NCBI RefSeq assembly: GCF_000373565.1
Contig: NZ_KB891831.1
Location: 497,330 to 561,329, forward strand
Direction: 5' to 3'
DNA from: Streptomyces sp. HmicA12
Lineage (GTDB): Bacteria; Actinomycetota; Actinomycetes; Streptomycetales; Streptomycetaceae
Length of the DNA stretch: 64,000 bases
Shown: piece by piece, positions 25,153-33,743 of the stretch
Layout: each line of letters opens with the position of its first letter
Numbering within the stretch: position 1 is the stretch's first letter
The notes under the pieces: generated by a model
Seen by the model: the letters and a program-made list of their open reading frames with translations, nothing else
What the model was told of the DNA's origin: nothing
Databases searched by the model: none
Program-made: the position numbers and the translations under genes

Positions 25153-26220
25153 TCAGATGTCGACCCGCAGCGGCTCTCCCACTTCATACATGTGCCGCAG
25201 TGCCTGGCGGTAGGAGTCGACGAGACCGGTCTCCACGAAGGGGATGCCCAGCTCGCGGCAGTGCGCCTTCACCATGGGCTGCGCGAGGCGCAGGTGGGGG
25301 CGCGGCATGCTGGGGAACAGGTGGTGCTCGATCTGGTAGTTGAGGCCGCCGAGGAACCAGTCGGTCAGGATGCCGCCCTTGATGTTGCGCGACGTGAGGA
25401 CCTGGCGTCGCAGGTGGCCCCACTTGTCGCCCTCGGGGTCGGGCATCTCCATGCCCTTGTGGTTGGGCGCGAAGGCCATCCCCAGGTGCAGCCCGAACAG
25501 CGCCTGGTGGAGCGCGGCGAAGACCAGGGCGTGACCGAGCGGCATCACGGTCAGCAGCAGGGCCGTGTAGCCGACGACGTGGGCGACGAGGAGCGCACCC
25601 TCCACGAGGCGCTCACGCCCGCTCTGGCGCCGCAGGTCCTGGAATCCGTACACCTTCAGGGCGAGGCCCTCCAGGAGCGTGAGCGGGAAGAAGAGCCAGG
25701 CCTGGTGGCGCGTGAGCCAGCCACGGAACCCGGTGCGCGTGGCGGCCTGCTCGCTGGTGAAGACGAGGACGTCGGCGGCCACGTCGGGGTCCTTGTCGAT
25801 GTGGTTCGGGTTCGCGTGGTGCCGGTTGTGCTTCTGGTTCCACCAGGAGTAGCTCATGCCGAGCAGCAGGTTGCCGTGGATCAGCCCGATGACCCGGCTC
25901 ACGGAGCGGTTCGCGGTGATCTGGGCGTGCCCCGCGTCGTGACCGATGAACGCCGTACGCGCGCTGAGGACGGCGAGGACGGGCGCAAGGGCCAGCACCC
26001 ACCAGGAGCCGCCGATGAGCGCCGTCCCGGTGATCACGGCGGCCAGGGCGAGCGCGTTGCTCACTATGGTCCCCACGTACCAGCCGGTGCGCCGTTCGAG
26101 CAGCCCCCGCCCTTTGACGTCCTTCAGCAGTGGTGTGAACTCGCTTCCCGTGTCGGTGGGGGACGGCGGCACGACACCGCGTGCGGCAGGGTCCGGGGCG
26201 GTTCGGACGGCCAAGGACAT
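25153..26220 (-). CDS. Membrane fatty-acid (acyl-CoA/acyl-lipid) desaturase
   Basis: A 355-residue membrane di-iron desaturase. The three histidine boxes are HDAGH, HNRHH and QIEHH; the Q in the third box is typical of front-end (delta-5/6 type) desaturases, although no fused cytochrome b5 domain is present. Hydrophobic helices surround the boxes. It should introduce a double bond into fatty acyl chains using O2 and an electron donor. ATG 26220 with GGAG 7 nt upstream starts the conserved sequence. It diverges from the SNF2 helicase; the spacer has a CRP-like dyad. Confidence 0.9.
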   Translation of the reverse strand: MSLAVRTAPDPAARGVVPPSPTDTGSEFTPLLKDVKGRGLLERRTGWYVGTIVSNALALAAVITGTALIGGSWWVLALAPVLAVLSARTAFIGHDAGHAQITANRSVSRVIGLIHGNLLLGMSYSWWNQKHNRHHANPNHIDKDPDVAADVLVFTSEQAATRTGFRGWLTRHQAWLFFPLTLLEGLALKVYGFQDLRRQSGRERLVEGALLVAHVVGYTALLLTVMPLGHALVFAALHQALFGLHLGMAFAPNHKGMEMPDPEGDKWGHLRRQVLTSRNIKGGILTDWFLGGLNYQIEHHLFPSMPRPHLRLAQPMVKAHCRELGIPFVETGLVDSYRQALRHMYEVGEPLRVDI

Positions 26221-26388
26221 GGCTGTACTCCGGTCTTTGGTGGGCGAGGGCGAAGCGGCGGGCTGCGCAAGGCCCGACCCCAAAGAACGTATGGATCAGG
26301 GGGCTTGGGCGGCCATGGCGCCACCACCCGACTACGACAGGGGGACACCCCGCCGCGCATGGGGGGTTAGCTACACCCTTAGGGGTGG

Positions 26389-26404
26389 GGTGATCCACAT
26401 CACG
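26389..26404. promoter_or_regulatory. CRP/FNR-like dyad
   Basis: gtgatccacatcac (26390-26403) is a perfect GTGA-N6-TCAC dyad, the core of CRP-type sites. It lies between the desaturase and the SNF2 helicase. The S. coelicolor Crp consensus differs at one inner base, so this is a candidate only. Confidence 0.4.
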
Positions 26405-29400
26405 GCCGGAGGGTGCCCGTCCGCTCGATTCAGCGGTGTACTCTCGGCGCCTCCAGAGCGGGTAGTCAAATTTGAAGACTTCGAGCGAGACGACTCCGCG
26501 GAGGAAGACTCCGGGGAATCCGAGGAAGACGAGGAAGCAGCCATCTCCGAGCACACGCATCCCGCACCCACCCCCGCCGAGACGAACGATCTCGTGCGCT
26601 GCTGCGCCCTGTTCCTGCCGGCCGACCCCGCGCGCGAGTCGACCGTCGCCTTCTGGCGAGCCGACGGCGGCGAGCTGCCCCGGCCGGAGGCGGGCACTCC
26701 CGTGGAGGTGCCGCTGGTGCTGCCCGGCGAGGAGGTGACGGTCCCCGCCGTGGCGCTGCCGGTGCGGGCCGCGCTGCCGGTGCTCACGCGCGCGCGGGCC
26801 TCCGCGCAGGCCGATCAGACGACGGCCTTCTGGGGCGCGGCCGCCCTGCTGGCGCTCCAACTCGCGGCACGAGGGCTCCTGCTGCCAGGAGTGAGCTCCG
26901 AGGACCATGACGCATGGCGGGCCGGGCCGTTGCGCGCCGAGGACCTGGAGCGGGTGCGCGAGCTGGCCGCCGCGATGCCGCCCCAGGCGCACGCCGTCCC
27001 GCTCGACGGGCACGAGCCGCCCCGGCTGCATGCCCCGGAGCGGCTGCTGCGGGCCTTCCTGGACGCCGTCGCCGACACCCTGCCGCGCTCCCCCGCCGCG
27101 TCGGCTGCGGCCGGCGGGGCGCCCTTCGCGGCCCGCCGGCCGCAGCCGGTGCCCGAGCTGCGTCCGTGGGCGGCGGACGTCGCCGCCGGGCACGACGCGG
27201 GGGTGCGCGTCTCCCTGCGGGTCGAGGTGCCCGGTCTCGCGCAGGCCACCGACGACGAGACCCGCCTCCCGTTCCGGGCCGTGCTTCAGCTGCACAGCGT
27301 CGCCGACCCCACGCTGGTGGCGGACGCGGCCGAGGTGTGGGCCGGATCCGGCGCGGCCCGGGCCTTCGGCGGGCGCGCCCGGATGGACGCCCTTCTGGCG
27401 TTGCGGCGAGCCACGCGCGCGTGGGCTCCCCTGGCCCCTCTGCTGTCGGCCGCCGTCCCGGACGCGCTCGAACTGGCCGACGAGGAGGTCACCGACCTGC
27501 TCGGGGAGGGGGCGCGGGCCCTGTCCGCGGCGGGCGTCGAGGTGCACTGGCCCAAGGAGCTCGCCCGCAAGCTGACGGCACGCGCGGTGATCGGTCCACC
27601 CGACGAGGAGGGTGCCGAGGGTGCGGGCAGGGCCGCGGCGGACACTCCGTCGTTCCTGTCCGCGGACGCGCTGCTGGCGTTCGACTGGTGGTTCGCCCTC
27701 GGCGACCAGGAGCTGAGCCGCGAGGAACTGGACCGGCTCGCCGAGGCGAACCGGCCCGTGGTGCGGCTGCGCGACCAGTGGGTGCTCGTCGATCCGGACG
27801 AGGCCCGGCGGGCCCGTGCCCACCAGGACCGCAAGATCACCCCGGTCGACGCGCTGAGCGCCGTTCTGACGGGTTCCGCGGAGGTGGACGGCCGCCGCGA
27901 GGTGCGCCCGACGGGCTGGCTGGCGGGCCTGCGGGACCGTCTCGCGGACCCGGAGGGGATGGAGCCCGCCCTGCAGATCGCCCAGCCGGCCGCGCTCGCC
28001 GCCGAGCTGCGCGACTACCAGCTGCGCGGGCTGAACTGGCTGGCCCGGATGACCTCGCTCGGCCTGGGCGCCTGTCTGGCCGACGACATGGGTCTCGGCA
28101 AGACGATCACGCTGATCGCGCTCCACCTGCACCGGCAGACCGCGCCCGAGACCGCGGGCCCGACCCTGGTGGTCTGCCCGACCTCCCTGATGGGCAACTG
28201 GCAGCGCGAGATCGAGAGGTTCGCTCCCGGCACCCCGGTTCGCCGTTTCCACGGGGCACGCCGTTCCCTGGAGGATCTGGCCGCGGGCGAGTTCGTGCTC
28301 ACCACGTACGGGACGATGCGCCTGGACGCCGCTCAACTGGCCTCCGCCTCCTGGGGGATGGTGGTGACCGACGAGGCGCAGCACGTGAAGAACCCGTTCT
28401 CGGCGACGGCCAAGGAACTGCGCACCATCGGCGCCCGCGCGCGCGTGGCGCTCACCGGCACCCCGGTCGAGAACAACCTCTCCGAACTGTGGGCGATCCT
28501 CGACTGGACCACGCCCGGCCTGCTGGGCCGGCTCGGCACCTTCCGCACCCGGTACGCCCGGGCGATCGAGGGCGGCAAGGATCCGGCCGCCGCCGAACGC
28601 CTCGCCAAACTGGTACGCCCCTTCCTGCTGCGCCGCCGCAAGTCGGATCCGGGCATCGCGCCGGAGCTGCCGCCCAAGACCGAGACCGACCGGGCCGTGT
28701 CGCTGACCAAGGAACAGACGGGCCTCTACGAAGCCGTGGTGCGCGAGACCCTGGCGGAGATCTCCGGCGCCGACGGGTTCGAGCGCCGCGGCCTGATCGT
28801 CAAGCTGCTGACGGCGCTCAAGCAGATCTGCAACCACCCGGCGCAGTACCTGAAGGAGGACAGGCCCCGCGTCGCCGGCCGCTCCGGAAAGCTGGAGCTC
28901 CTCGACGAGCTTCTGGACACGATCCTCGCCGAGGACGCGAGCGTGCTGGTCTTCACGCAGTACGTGCAGATGGGCCGTCTTGTGGAACGTCATCTGGCGG
29001 CCCGGGGCGTGCCCACCCAGTTCCTGCACGGAGGTACCCCGATCGCGGCGCGCGAGGCCATGGTGCAGCGCTTCCAGGACGGGGAAGTGCCCGTGTTCCT
29101 GCTCTCCTTGAAGGCGGCCGGCACCGGTCTCAACCTCACGCGCGCGGAGCACGTCGTCCACTACGACCGCTGGTGGAACCCGGCCGTGGAGGCCCAGGCC
29201 ACCGACCGCGCGTACCGGATCGGGCAGACCCGTCCCGTGCAGGTGCACCGGCTGATCACGGAGGGCACCATCGAGGACCGCATCGCCGAGATGCTGGTCC
29301 GCAAACAGGACCTGGCGGACGCCGTCCTGGGCGCCGGTGAGGCGGCCCTGACCGAACTCACCGATGCCGAACTGGCCGATCTGGTCGAGCTGCGAGGGGG

Positions 29401-29410
29401 CGCCCGATGA
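26390..29410 (+). CDS. SNF2-family DEAD/DEAH helicase (RapA/HepA-like)
   Basis: A protein of about 1006 residues. The C-terminal half is a complete SNF2 ATPase: motif I DDMGLGKT, Ia CPTSLMGNW, II DEAQ, III LTGTPVENNLSELW, then VFTQYVQMGRL, SLKAAGTGLNL and ATDRAYRIGQTRPV. The N-terminal half is the variable actinobacterial extension, with an acidic stretch (EEDSGESEEDEE) at about residues 30-45. Such enzymes translocate on DNA and remodel nucleoprotein. The start is uncertain: GTG 26390 lies in a CRP-like dyad, and GTG 26594 is an alternative. It overlaps the SWIM gene by ATGA; this SNF2-SWIM pairing is common in actinobacteria. Confidence 0.88.
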   Translation: MIHITAGGCPSARFSGVLSAPPERVVKFEDFERDDSAEEDSGESEEDEEAAISEHTHPAPTPAETNDLVRCCALFLPADPARESTVAFWRADGGELPRPEAGTPVEVPLVLPGEEVTVPAVALPVRAALPVLTRARASAQADQTTAFWGAAALLALQLAARGLLLPGVSSEDHDAWRAGPLRAEDLERVRELAAAMPPQAHAVPLDGHEPPRLHAPERLLRAFLDAVADTLPRSPAASAAAGGAPFAARRPQPVPELRPWAADVAAGHDAGVRVSLRVEVPGLAQATDDETRLPFRAVLQLHSVADPTLVADAAEVWAGSGAARAFGGRARMDALLALRRATRAWAPLAPLLSAAVPDALELADEEVTDLLGEGARALSAAGVEVHWPKELARKLTARAVIGPPDEEGAEGAGRAAADTPSFLSADALLAFDWWFALGDQELSREELDRLAEANRPVVRLRDQWVLVDPDEARRARAHQDRKITPVDALSAVLTGSAEVDGRREVRPTGWLAGLRDRLADPEGMEPALQIAQPAALAAELRDYQLRGLNWLARMTSLGLGACLADDMGLGKTITLIALHLHRQTAPETAGPTLVVCPTSLMGNWQREIERFAPGTPVRRFHGARRSLEDLAAGEFVLTTYGTMRLDAAQLASASWGMVVTDEAQHVKNPFSATAKELRTIGARARVALTGTPVENNLSELWAILDWTTPGLLGRLGTFRTRYARAIEGGKDPAAAERLAKLVRPFLLRRRKSDPGIAPELPPKTETDRAVSLTKEQTGLYEAVVRETLAEISGADGFERRGLIVKLLTALKQICNHPAQYLKEDRPRVAGRSGKLELLDELLDTILAEDASVLVFTQYVQMGRLVERHLAARGVPTQFLHGGTPIAAREAMVQRFQDGEVPVFLLSLKAAGTGLNLTRAEHVVHYDRWWNPAVEAQATDRAYRIGQTRPVQVHRLITEGTIEDRIAEMLVRKQDLADAVLGAGEAALTELTDAELADLVELRGGAR

Positions 29411-30705
29411 GTGATCCGTACGACGAGCACGAGGCGTTCGACGAAAGCGCCGACGCGCAGGAGCGCACCTTCGCGGCCCTGCCGCCCATCCAGGGCCGGG
29501 GCTTCGCGCGCACCTGGTGGGGGCAGGCGTGGCTGAAGGCGCTGGAGGACACGGCGCTCGATCTGGCGCAGCTCAAGGCGGGGCGCGGGCTGGCGCGGGC
29601 CGGTGCGGTCGGTGCCGTGTCGGTGCGTCCCGGGCGCATCACCGCCGTCGTGACGGACCGCGGTGGTGCGCGGCACCGCTCCGACGTGCTGCTGCAGCAA
29701 CTGGACAGCGGCGACTGGGACCACTTCCTGGGCATGGCTGTCGAACGGTCGGGGCACATCGCGGCGCTCCTCGACCGGGAGATGCCGCCGCATCTGGTCG
29801 AGGACGCGGCGGCGGCCGGCGTGGAACTCCTGCCGGGAATCGGCGATTTGGAGCCGCAGTGCGACTGCGACGCCTGGGACCACTGCGCGCACACGGCCGC
29901 TCTGAGCTACCAGGTGGCCCGTCTGCTCGACCAGGACCCGTTCGTGCTGCTCCTGCTGCGGGGGCGGGGCGAGCGGCCGCTCCTCGACGAACTCCAGGTG
30001 CGCAGTGCCGCGCACACGCAACCGGTGGCTCCGCGCCAGGAGGCCGAGGGCGTGGACGCCGCGGAGGCCCATGCCTCCGCGATCGTGCTGCCTCCCCTGC
30101 CGGCGCCGCCACCGCTGCCGGCGGAACCCGGGCTGCCGCCGTCCCTGGACACGGAGACGCCGCCTCCGGCGGGCACCGACGTCGCCGCGCTGGAGTTCCT
30201 GGCCGCGCAGGCCGCCGCGGAGGCGCACCGGCTGCTGGCCGACGCGCTCACCCCGGGGCATGAGCAGCGCGCCGCCGCGCCGGAGCCGAGCCCGTCCCAG
30301 GATGCGGCGCGGCTGGCCGCGGCCGCGCCGGAGCGGCACATCGCCGCCCGGCTCGCCGAGGGTTCGGGCCGGAGCATCGAGGGCCTGACGCTGGCCGCGC
30401 GCGCCTGGGAGCAGGGCGGCGCCGCCGCGCTGGCCGCCTTGGAGGACGAGTGGACCCCGGACGCGAACAGTGCGGCACGCGCGCGTGCCGCATTCGACGC
30501 CGCCTGGGAGGAGGGCGAGCGGCCCGAGCTCAGGGCCGCCCGTGGCCGCTGGACGGTCGCGGGCGCGGACGCCCAGCTGCGCCTGGGCCGCGACGGGCGC
30601 TGGTGGCCGTTCCGCAAGGAGCGCGGCCGCTGGGCCCTCGCGGGTCCCGCGGCGTCCGATCCGGCGTCCGCGCTGGCCGCGGCTCTGGGCACCGCCGAGG
30701 CGTAG
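29407..30705 (+). CDS. SWIM zinc-finger protein, partner of the SNF2 helicase
   Basis: A 432-residue protein with the SWIM signature CxCx(n)CxH in CDCDAWDHCAH at about residues 157-168, a zinc-binding module linked to DNA or protein binding. The N-terminal segment FARTWWGQAWLKALED is typical of the bacterial SWIM proteins adjacent to SNF2 helicases. The Ala/Pro-rich middle is probably flexible. ATGA overlap with the helicase indicates coupled translation and very likely a functional complex. Its task is unknown. Confidence 0.88.
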   Translation: MSDPYDEHEAFDESADAQERTFAALPPIQGRGFARTWWGQAWLKALEDTALDLAQLKAGRGLARAGAVGAVSVRPGRITAVVTDRGGARHRSDVLLQQLDSGDWDHFLGMAVERSGHIAALLDREMPPHLVEDAAAAGVELLPGIGDLEPQCDCDAWDHCAHTAALSYQVARLLDQDPFVLLLLRGRGERPLLDELQVRSAAHTQPVAPRQEAEGVDAAEAHASAIVLPPLPAPPPLPAEPGLPPSLDTETPPPAGTDVAALEFLAAQAAAEAHRLLADALTPGHEQRAAAPEPSPSQDAARLAAAAPERHIAARLAEGSGRSIEGLTLAARAWEQGGAAALAALEDEWTPDANSAARARAAFDAAWEEGERPELRAARGRWTVAGADAQLRLGRDGRWWPFRKERGRWALAGPAASDPASALAAALGTAEA

Positions 30706-30845
30706 GGAGCCGGTGCCCGCCGCTCGACCGGCATGGAATGGAGTAGTCCGACGGGACGAACGGCGCGTGGCGGGTGATCGTGAGTGGACCTCCCTCGTCG
30801 AGGGAGGCACCCTTCAGTCGGGGGGCGACCAGAAGGCGCAGGCTC

Positions 30846-31937
30846 ATGGCGACTTTGTGCAGACCCGCTGTCTCCGTACCGGAACACGTGATCACCATGG
30901 AGGAGACACTCGCTCTGGCACGCTCCCACCATGCGAACCACCCTCAACTACCGCTGGCGCTCCGTCTGATCGAGAACACGGGCGTACGCACCCGGCACCT
31001 GGTGCAGCCCATCGAGGAGACGCTGAAGCACCCCGGGTTCGCGGACCGCAACGCGCTCTACGAGGCCGAGGCGAAGGCCCGTGTGCCCGCCGTCGTGCGG
31101 CGCGCGCTCGACGACGCGCAGCTGCGGCCCACCGACATCGGCGTGATCATCTACGTGTCCTGCACCGGCTTCATGATGCCGTCGCTGACCGCGTGGCTGA
31201 TCAACGAGATGGGCTTCTCCAGCGACACCCGCCAGATACCGATCGCCCAACTGGGCTGCGCGGCGGGCGGAGCGGCGGTGAACCGGGCGCACGACTTCTG
31301 CACGGCCTATCCGGAGGCGAACGCCCTGATCGTGGCCTGCGAGTTCTGCTCGCTGTGCTACCAGCCGACCGACCTGGGCATCGGCTCGCTGCTGTCGAAC
31401 GGGCTCTTCGGCGACGGCGTCGCGGCCGCAGTGGTGCGCGGACGCGGCGGAACCGGCATCGCCCTGGAGCGCAACGGCTCGTACCTCATTCCGAAGACCG
31501 AGGACTGGATCGCGTACGACGTCCGCGCCACCGGGTTCCACTTCATGCTGGACAAGCGGGTGCCGACCACCATGGAGCCGCTCGCCCCGGCGCTCAAGCA
31601 ACTGGCCGGGCTGCACGGCTGGAACGCCTCCGAGCTGGACTTCTACATCATTCACGCGGGCGGCCCGCGCATCCTGGACGACCTCAGCACGTTCCTCCAA
31701 GTGCCGCCGGAGGCCTTCCGGTTCAGCCGGGCCACGCTCACCGAGTACGGAAACATCGCCAGCGCCGTCGTCCTGGACGCGCTGCGCCGGCTCTTCGACG
31801 AGGGCGGCGCACCCGACTCGGCCCGCGGCCTGCTCGCCGGGTTCGGCCCCGGGATCACCGCGGAGATGTCGCTCGGCCGCTGGAGTCGCTCGGACGACCG
31901 TGACGGCCTCCCAGAGCTCGTGGAGGCCGCCGTATGA
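30846..31937 (+). CDS. rppA: Type III polyketide synthase RppA (1,3,6,8-tetrahydroxynaphthalene synthase)
   Basis: A 363-residue chalcone-synthase-fold enzyme very close to S. griseus RppA as I remember it: MATLCRPAVSVPEHVITM, TGVRTRHLVQPIEETL, VSCTGFMMPSLTAW. The catalytic Cys is in QLGCAAGG, His in IIHAGGPR, Asn in TEYGNIAS. RppA condenses five malonyl-CoA to tetrahydroxynaphthalene, which oxidises to flaviolin. Start ATG 30846 matches RppA. The stop overlaps the P450 start (ATGA). With the following P450 and cupin it forms the conserved operon for naphthoquinone or HPQ-melanin-type pigment. Confidence 0.95.
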   Translation: MATLCRPAVSVPEHVITMEETLALARSHHANHPQLPLALRLIENTGVRTRHLVQPIEETLKHPGFADRNALYEAEAKARVPAVVRRALDDAQLRPTDIGVIIYVSCTGFMMPSLTAWLINEMGFSSDTRQIPIAQLGCAAGGAAVNRAHDFCTAYPEANALIVACEFCSLCYQPTDLGIGSLLSNGLFGDGVAAAVVRGRGGTGIALERNGSYLIPKTEDWIAYDVRATGFHFMLDKRVPTTMEPLAPALKQLAGLHGWNASELDFYIIHAGGPRILDDLSTFLQVPPEAFRFSRATLTEYGNIASAVVLDALRRLFDEGGAPDSARGLLAGFGPGITAEMSLGRWSRSDDRDGLPELVEAAV

Positions 31938-33154
31938 CCGAGGAGACCACCACGCGCCCGCCGGTCCGCCAGTGGCCCGCCCTGGACCTCCACGGCGTCG
32001 ACTTCGACCCGGTCCTGTCCCGGCTGATGCGCGAAGGGCCGGTGACCCGCATCCAGCTGCCCAACGGTGAGGGCTGGGCCTGGCTGGTGACGCGCTACGA
32101 CGACGTGCGGACCGTGACCAACGATCCGCGCTTCAGCCGCGAGGCCGTCGTGGGCCGTCAAGTCACGCGTCTGGCACCGCACTTCATCCCGCAGGCGGGC
32201 GCCGTCGGCTTCGCCGACCCGCCCGACCACACCCGGCTCAGGCGCTCCGTGGCCGCGGCGTTCACCGCGCGCGGCGTCGAACGGCTGCGCACGCGCGCGC
32301 AGGAGCTCCTCGACGAGCTGGTGGGCGCGATGCTGCGCGAAGGGCCCCCCGCCGACCTCACCGAACGCCTGCTCGCGCCGTTCCCGATCGCGGTGATCTG
32401 CGAGCTGATGGGCGTACCCGCGGACGACCGGCATCTGATGCACACCTGGACGCAGCTGATCCTGTCGTCGGCTCACGGGGCCGAGGTCAGCGAGCGTGCC
32501 AAGAACGAGATGTCGGCCTACTTCGCCCGCTCGGTCCGCTCGCGCGACGACGGCACGGGCGAGGACGTGACCTCCTTGTTGGGCACGGCCGTCGGCGCGG
32601 GTGATCTCACGGAGGACGAGGCCGTCGGCCTCGCGGTCCTGGTGCAGATCGGCGGCGAGGCCGTCACCAACAACTGCGGCAACATGGCGTATCTCCTGCT
32701 CACGCGCCCCGAACTCATGGACCGGCTGCGCGCGGAGCCCGCGTTGCGACCCCAGGCCATCGACGAGCTGCTGCGCTACATCCCGCACCGCAGCTCCGTC
32801 GGCCTGTCCCGCATCGCCATGGAGGACGTCGACATCGCGGGTGTACGGATCTCCGAGGGCGATCCGGTCTACGTGTCCTACTTGGCGGCCAATCGTGACC
32901 CCGAGGTCTTCCCCGACCCCGATCGCATCGACTTCGACCGAGCTCCGAACCCGCACGTGTCGTTCGGCTTCGGGCCGCACTACTGCGTGGGCGGCATGCT
33001 GGCGAAGCTCGAGTCGGAGCTCCTCGTAGGGGCGCTGCTGGACCGCTTCCACGATCTGCGTCTGACCGTCCCCGCCGATCGAGTTCCCTTCCGCAAGGGA
33101 GCGTTGATCCGTGGTCCCGAGGCCGTTCCCGTGACGTGGTCGGCGGCCGGATGA
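31934..33154 (+). CDS. Cytochrome P450, CYP158A-like (flaviolin coupling)
   Basis: A 406-residue P450. The haem-binding loop is FGFGPHYCVGG, the K-helix ExxR lies in the DELLRYIPHR region, and the I-helix reads IGGEAVTNN. The usual I-helix Thr is replaced by Ala (GGEA), as described for S. coelicolor CYP158A2, which couples flaviolin into dimers and trimers. Position right after rppA supports that role here. The ATG overlaps the rppA stop, and the stop overlaps the cupin start, so all three are coupled. Confidence 0.92.
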   Translation: MTEETTTRPPVRQWPALDLHGVDFDPVLSRLMREGPVTRIQLPNGEGWAWLVTRYDDVRTVTNDPRFSREAVVGRQVTRLAPHFIPQAGAVGFADPPDHTRLRRSVAAAFTARGVERLRTRAQELLDELVGAMLREGPPADLTERLLAPFPIAVICELMGVPADDRHLMHTWTQLILSSAHGAEVSERAKNEMSAYFARSVRSRDDGTGEDVTSLLGTAVGAGDLTEDEAVGLAVLVQIGGEAVTNNCGNMAYLLLTRPELMDRLRAEPALRPQAIDELLRYIPHRSSVGLSRIAMEDVDIAGVRISEGDPVYVSYLAANRDPEVFPDPDRIDFDRAPNPHVSFGFGPHYCVGGMLAKLESELLVGALLDRFHDLRLTVPADRVPFRKGALIRGPEAVPVTWSAAG

Positions 33155-33684
33155 CGGCGCTGACACCGGCGCAGGGTCTGCTCGTGCCGCCCGGGCACGG
33201 CCGCACCGTGCAGACGGCGGCCCAACAGGTCACCTTCAAGGTCACCGGGGACCATTCACGGATGGCGTCCAGCTTCGAGGTCGTGGTGCCGCCGGGGTTC
33301 GACGTCGGCGCCCATGTGCACACGAGAAGCGAGGAGTTGTTCTACGTCCTCGAAGGCGAGCTGGACGTGCTCGCCTTCGAGCCGCGGGTGCGCACCCCGG
33401 ACAACTGGCAACGCTGGCAGGCCCCTTCGGGCGACAAGGTGGTGCGGGCGACGCCCGGCACGGTGATCGTGGTGCCCCCTGGCTGCCCGCACGCGTTCGC
33501 CAACCCGACGGACGCCCCCGCGAAGATGTTCTTCCAGGCCTCTCCCCCGCCCGACCACGAGCGGTACTTCGAGGAACTGCTGGAGATCCTCTCCGCGGGC
33601 GGCCCGCCCGACCACGCGGCGATCGCCGCGCTCCGTTCCCGCTACGACATCGAGCAGCTGACGCCGCTGCGCCATGGCGGGTAG
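33151..33684 (+). CDS. Cupin quinone-forming monooxygenase (MomA-like)
   Basis: A 177-residue single cupin. Motif 1 is GAHVHTRSEELFYVLEG, with two His and a Glu as metal ligands; motif 2 is PPGCPHAFAN with the third His. Cupins encoded after rppA, such as MomA of S. antibioticus, oxidise tetrahydroxynaphthalene to flaviolin, the P450 substrate. The ATG overlaps the P450 stop. Function is inferred from operon position and fold. Confidence 0.87.
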   Translation: MTALTPAQGLLVPPGHGRTVQTAAQQVTFKVTGDHSRMASSFEVVVPPGFDVGAHVHTRSEELFYVLEGELDVLAFEPRVRTPDNWQRWQAPSGDKVVRATPGTVIVVPPGCPHAFANPTDAPAKMFFQASPPPDHERYFEELLEILSAGGPPDHAAIAALRSRYDIEQLTPLRHGG

Positions 33685-33699
33685 CGGCACAAGGCGCGG

Positions 33700-33727
33700 A
33701 GGGCGCCCCGGCCGACCGGGGCGCCCT
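33700..33727. terminator. Bidirectional hairpin terminator
   Basis: A perfect 12-bp GC-rich stem (agggcgccccgg / ccggggcgccct) with a 4-nt loop sits between the convergent cupin and acyl-CoA dehydrogenase genes. Confidence 0.75.
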
Positions 33728-33743
33728 GCGCAAGTCCGTACCG

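Noticed and set aside
25613..29248. Long minus-strand frame of about 1200 codons opposite the SNF2 helicase
   Set aside because: Shadow of the helicase and desaturase frames; no motif, low-complexity composition.
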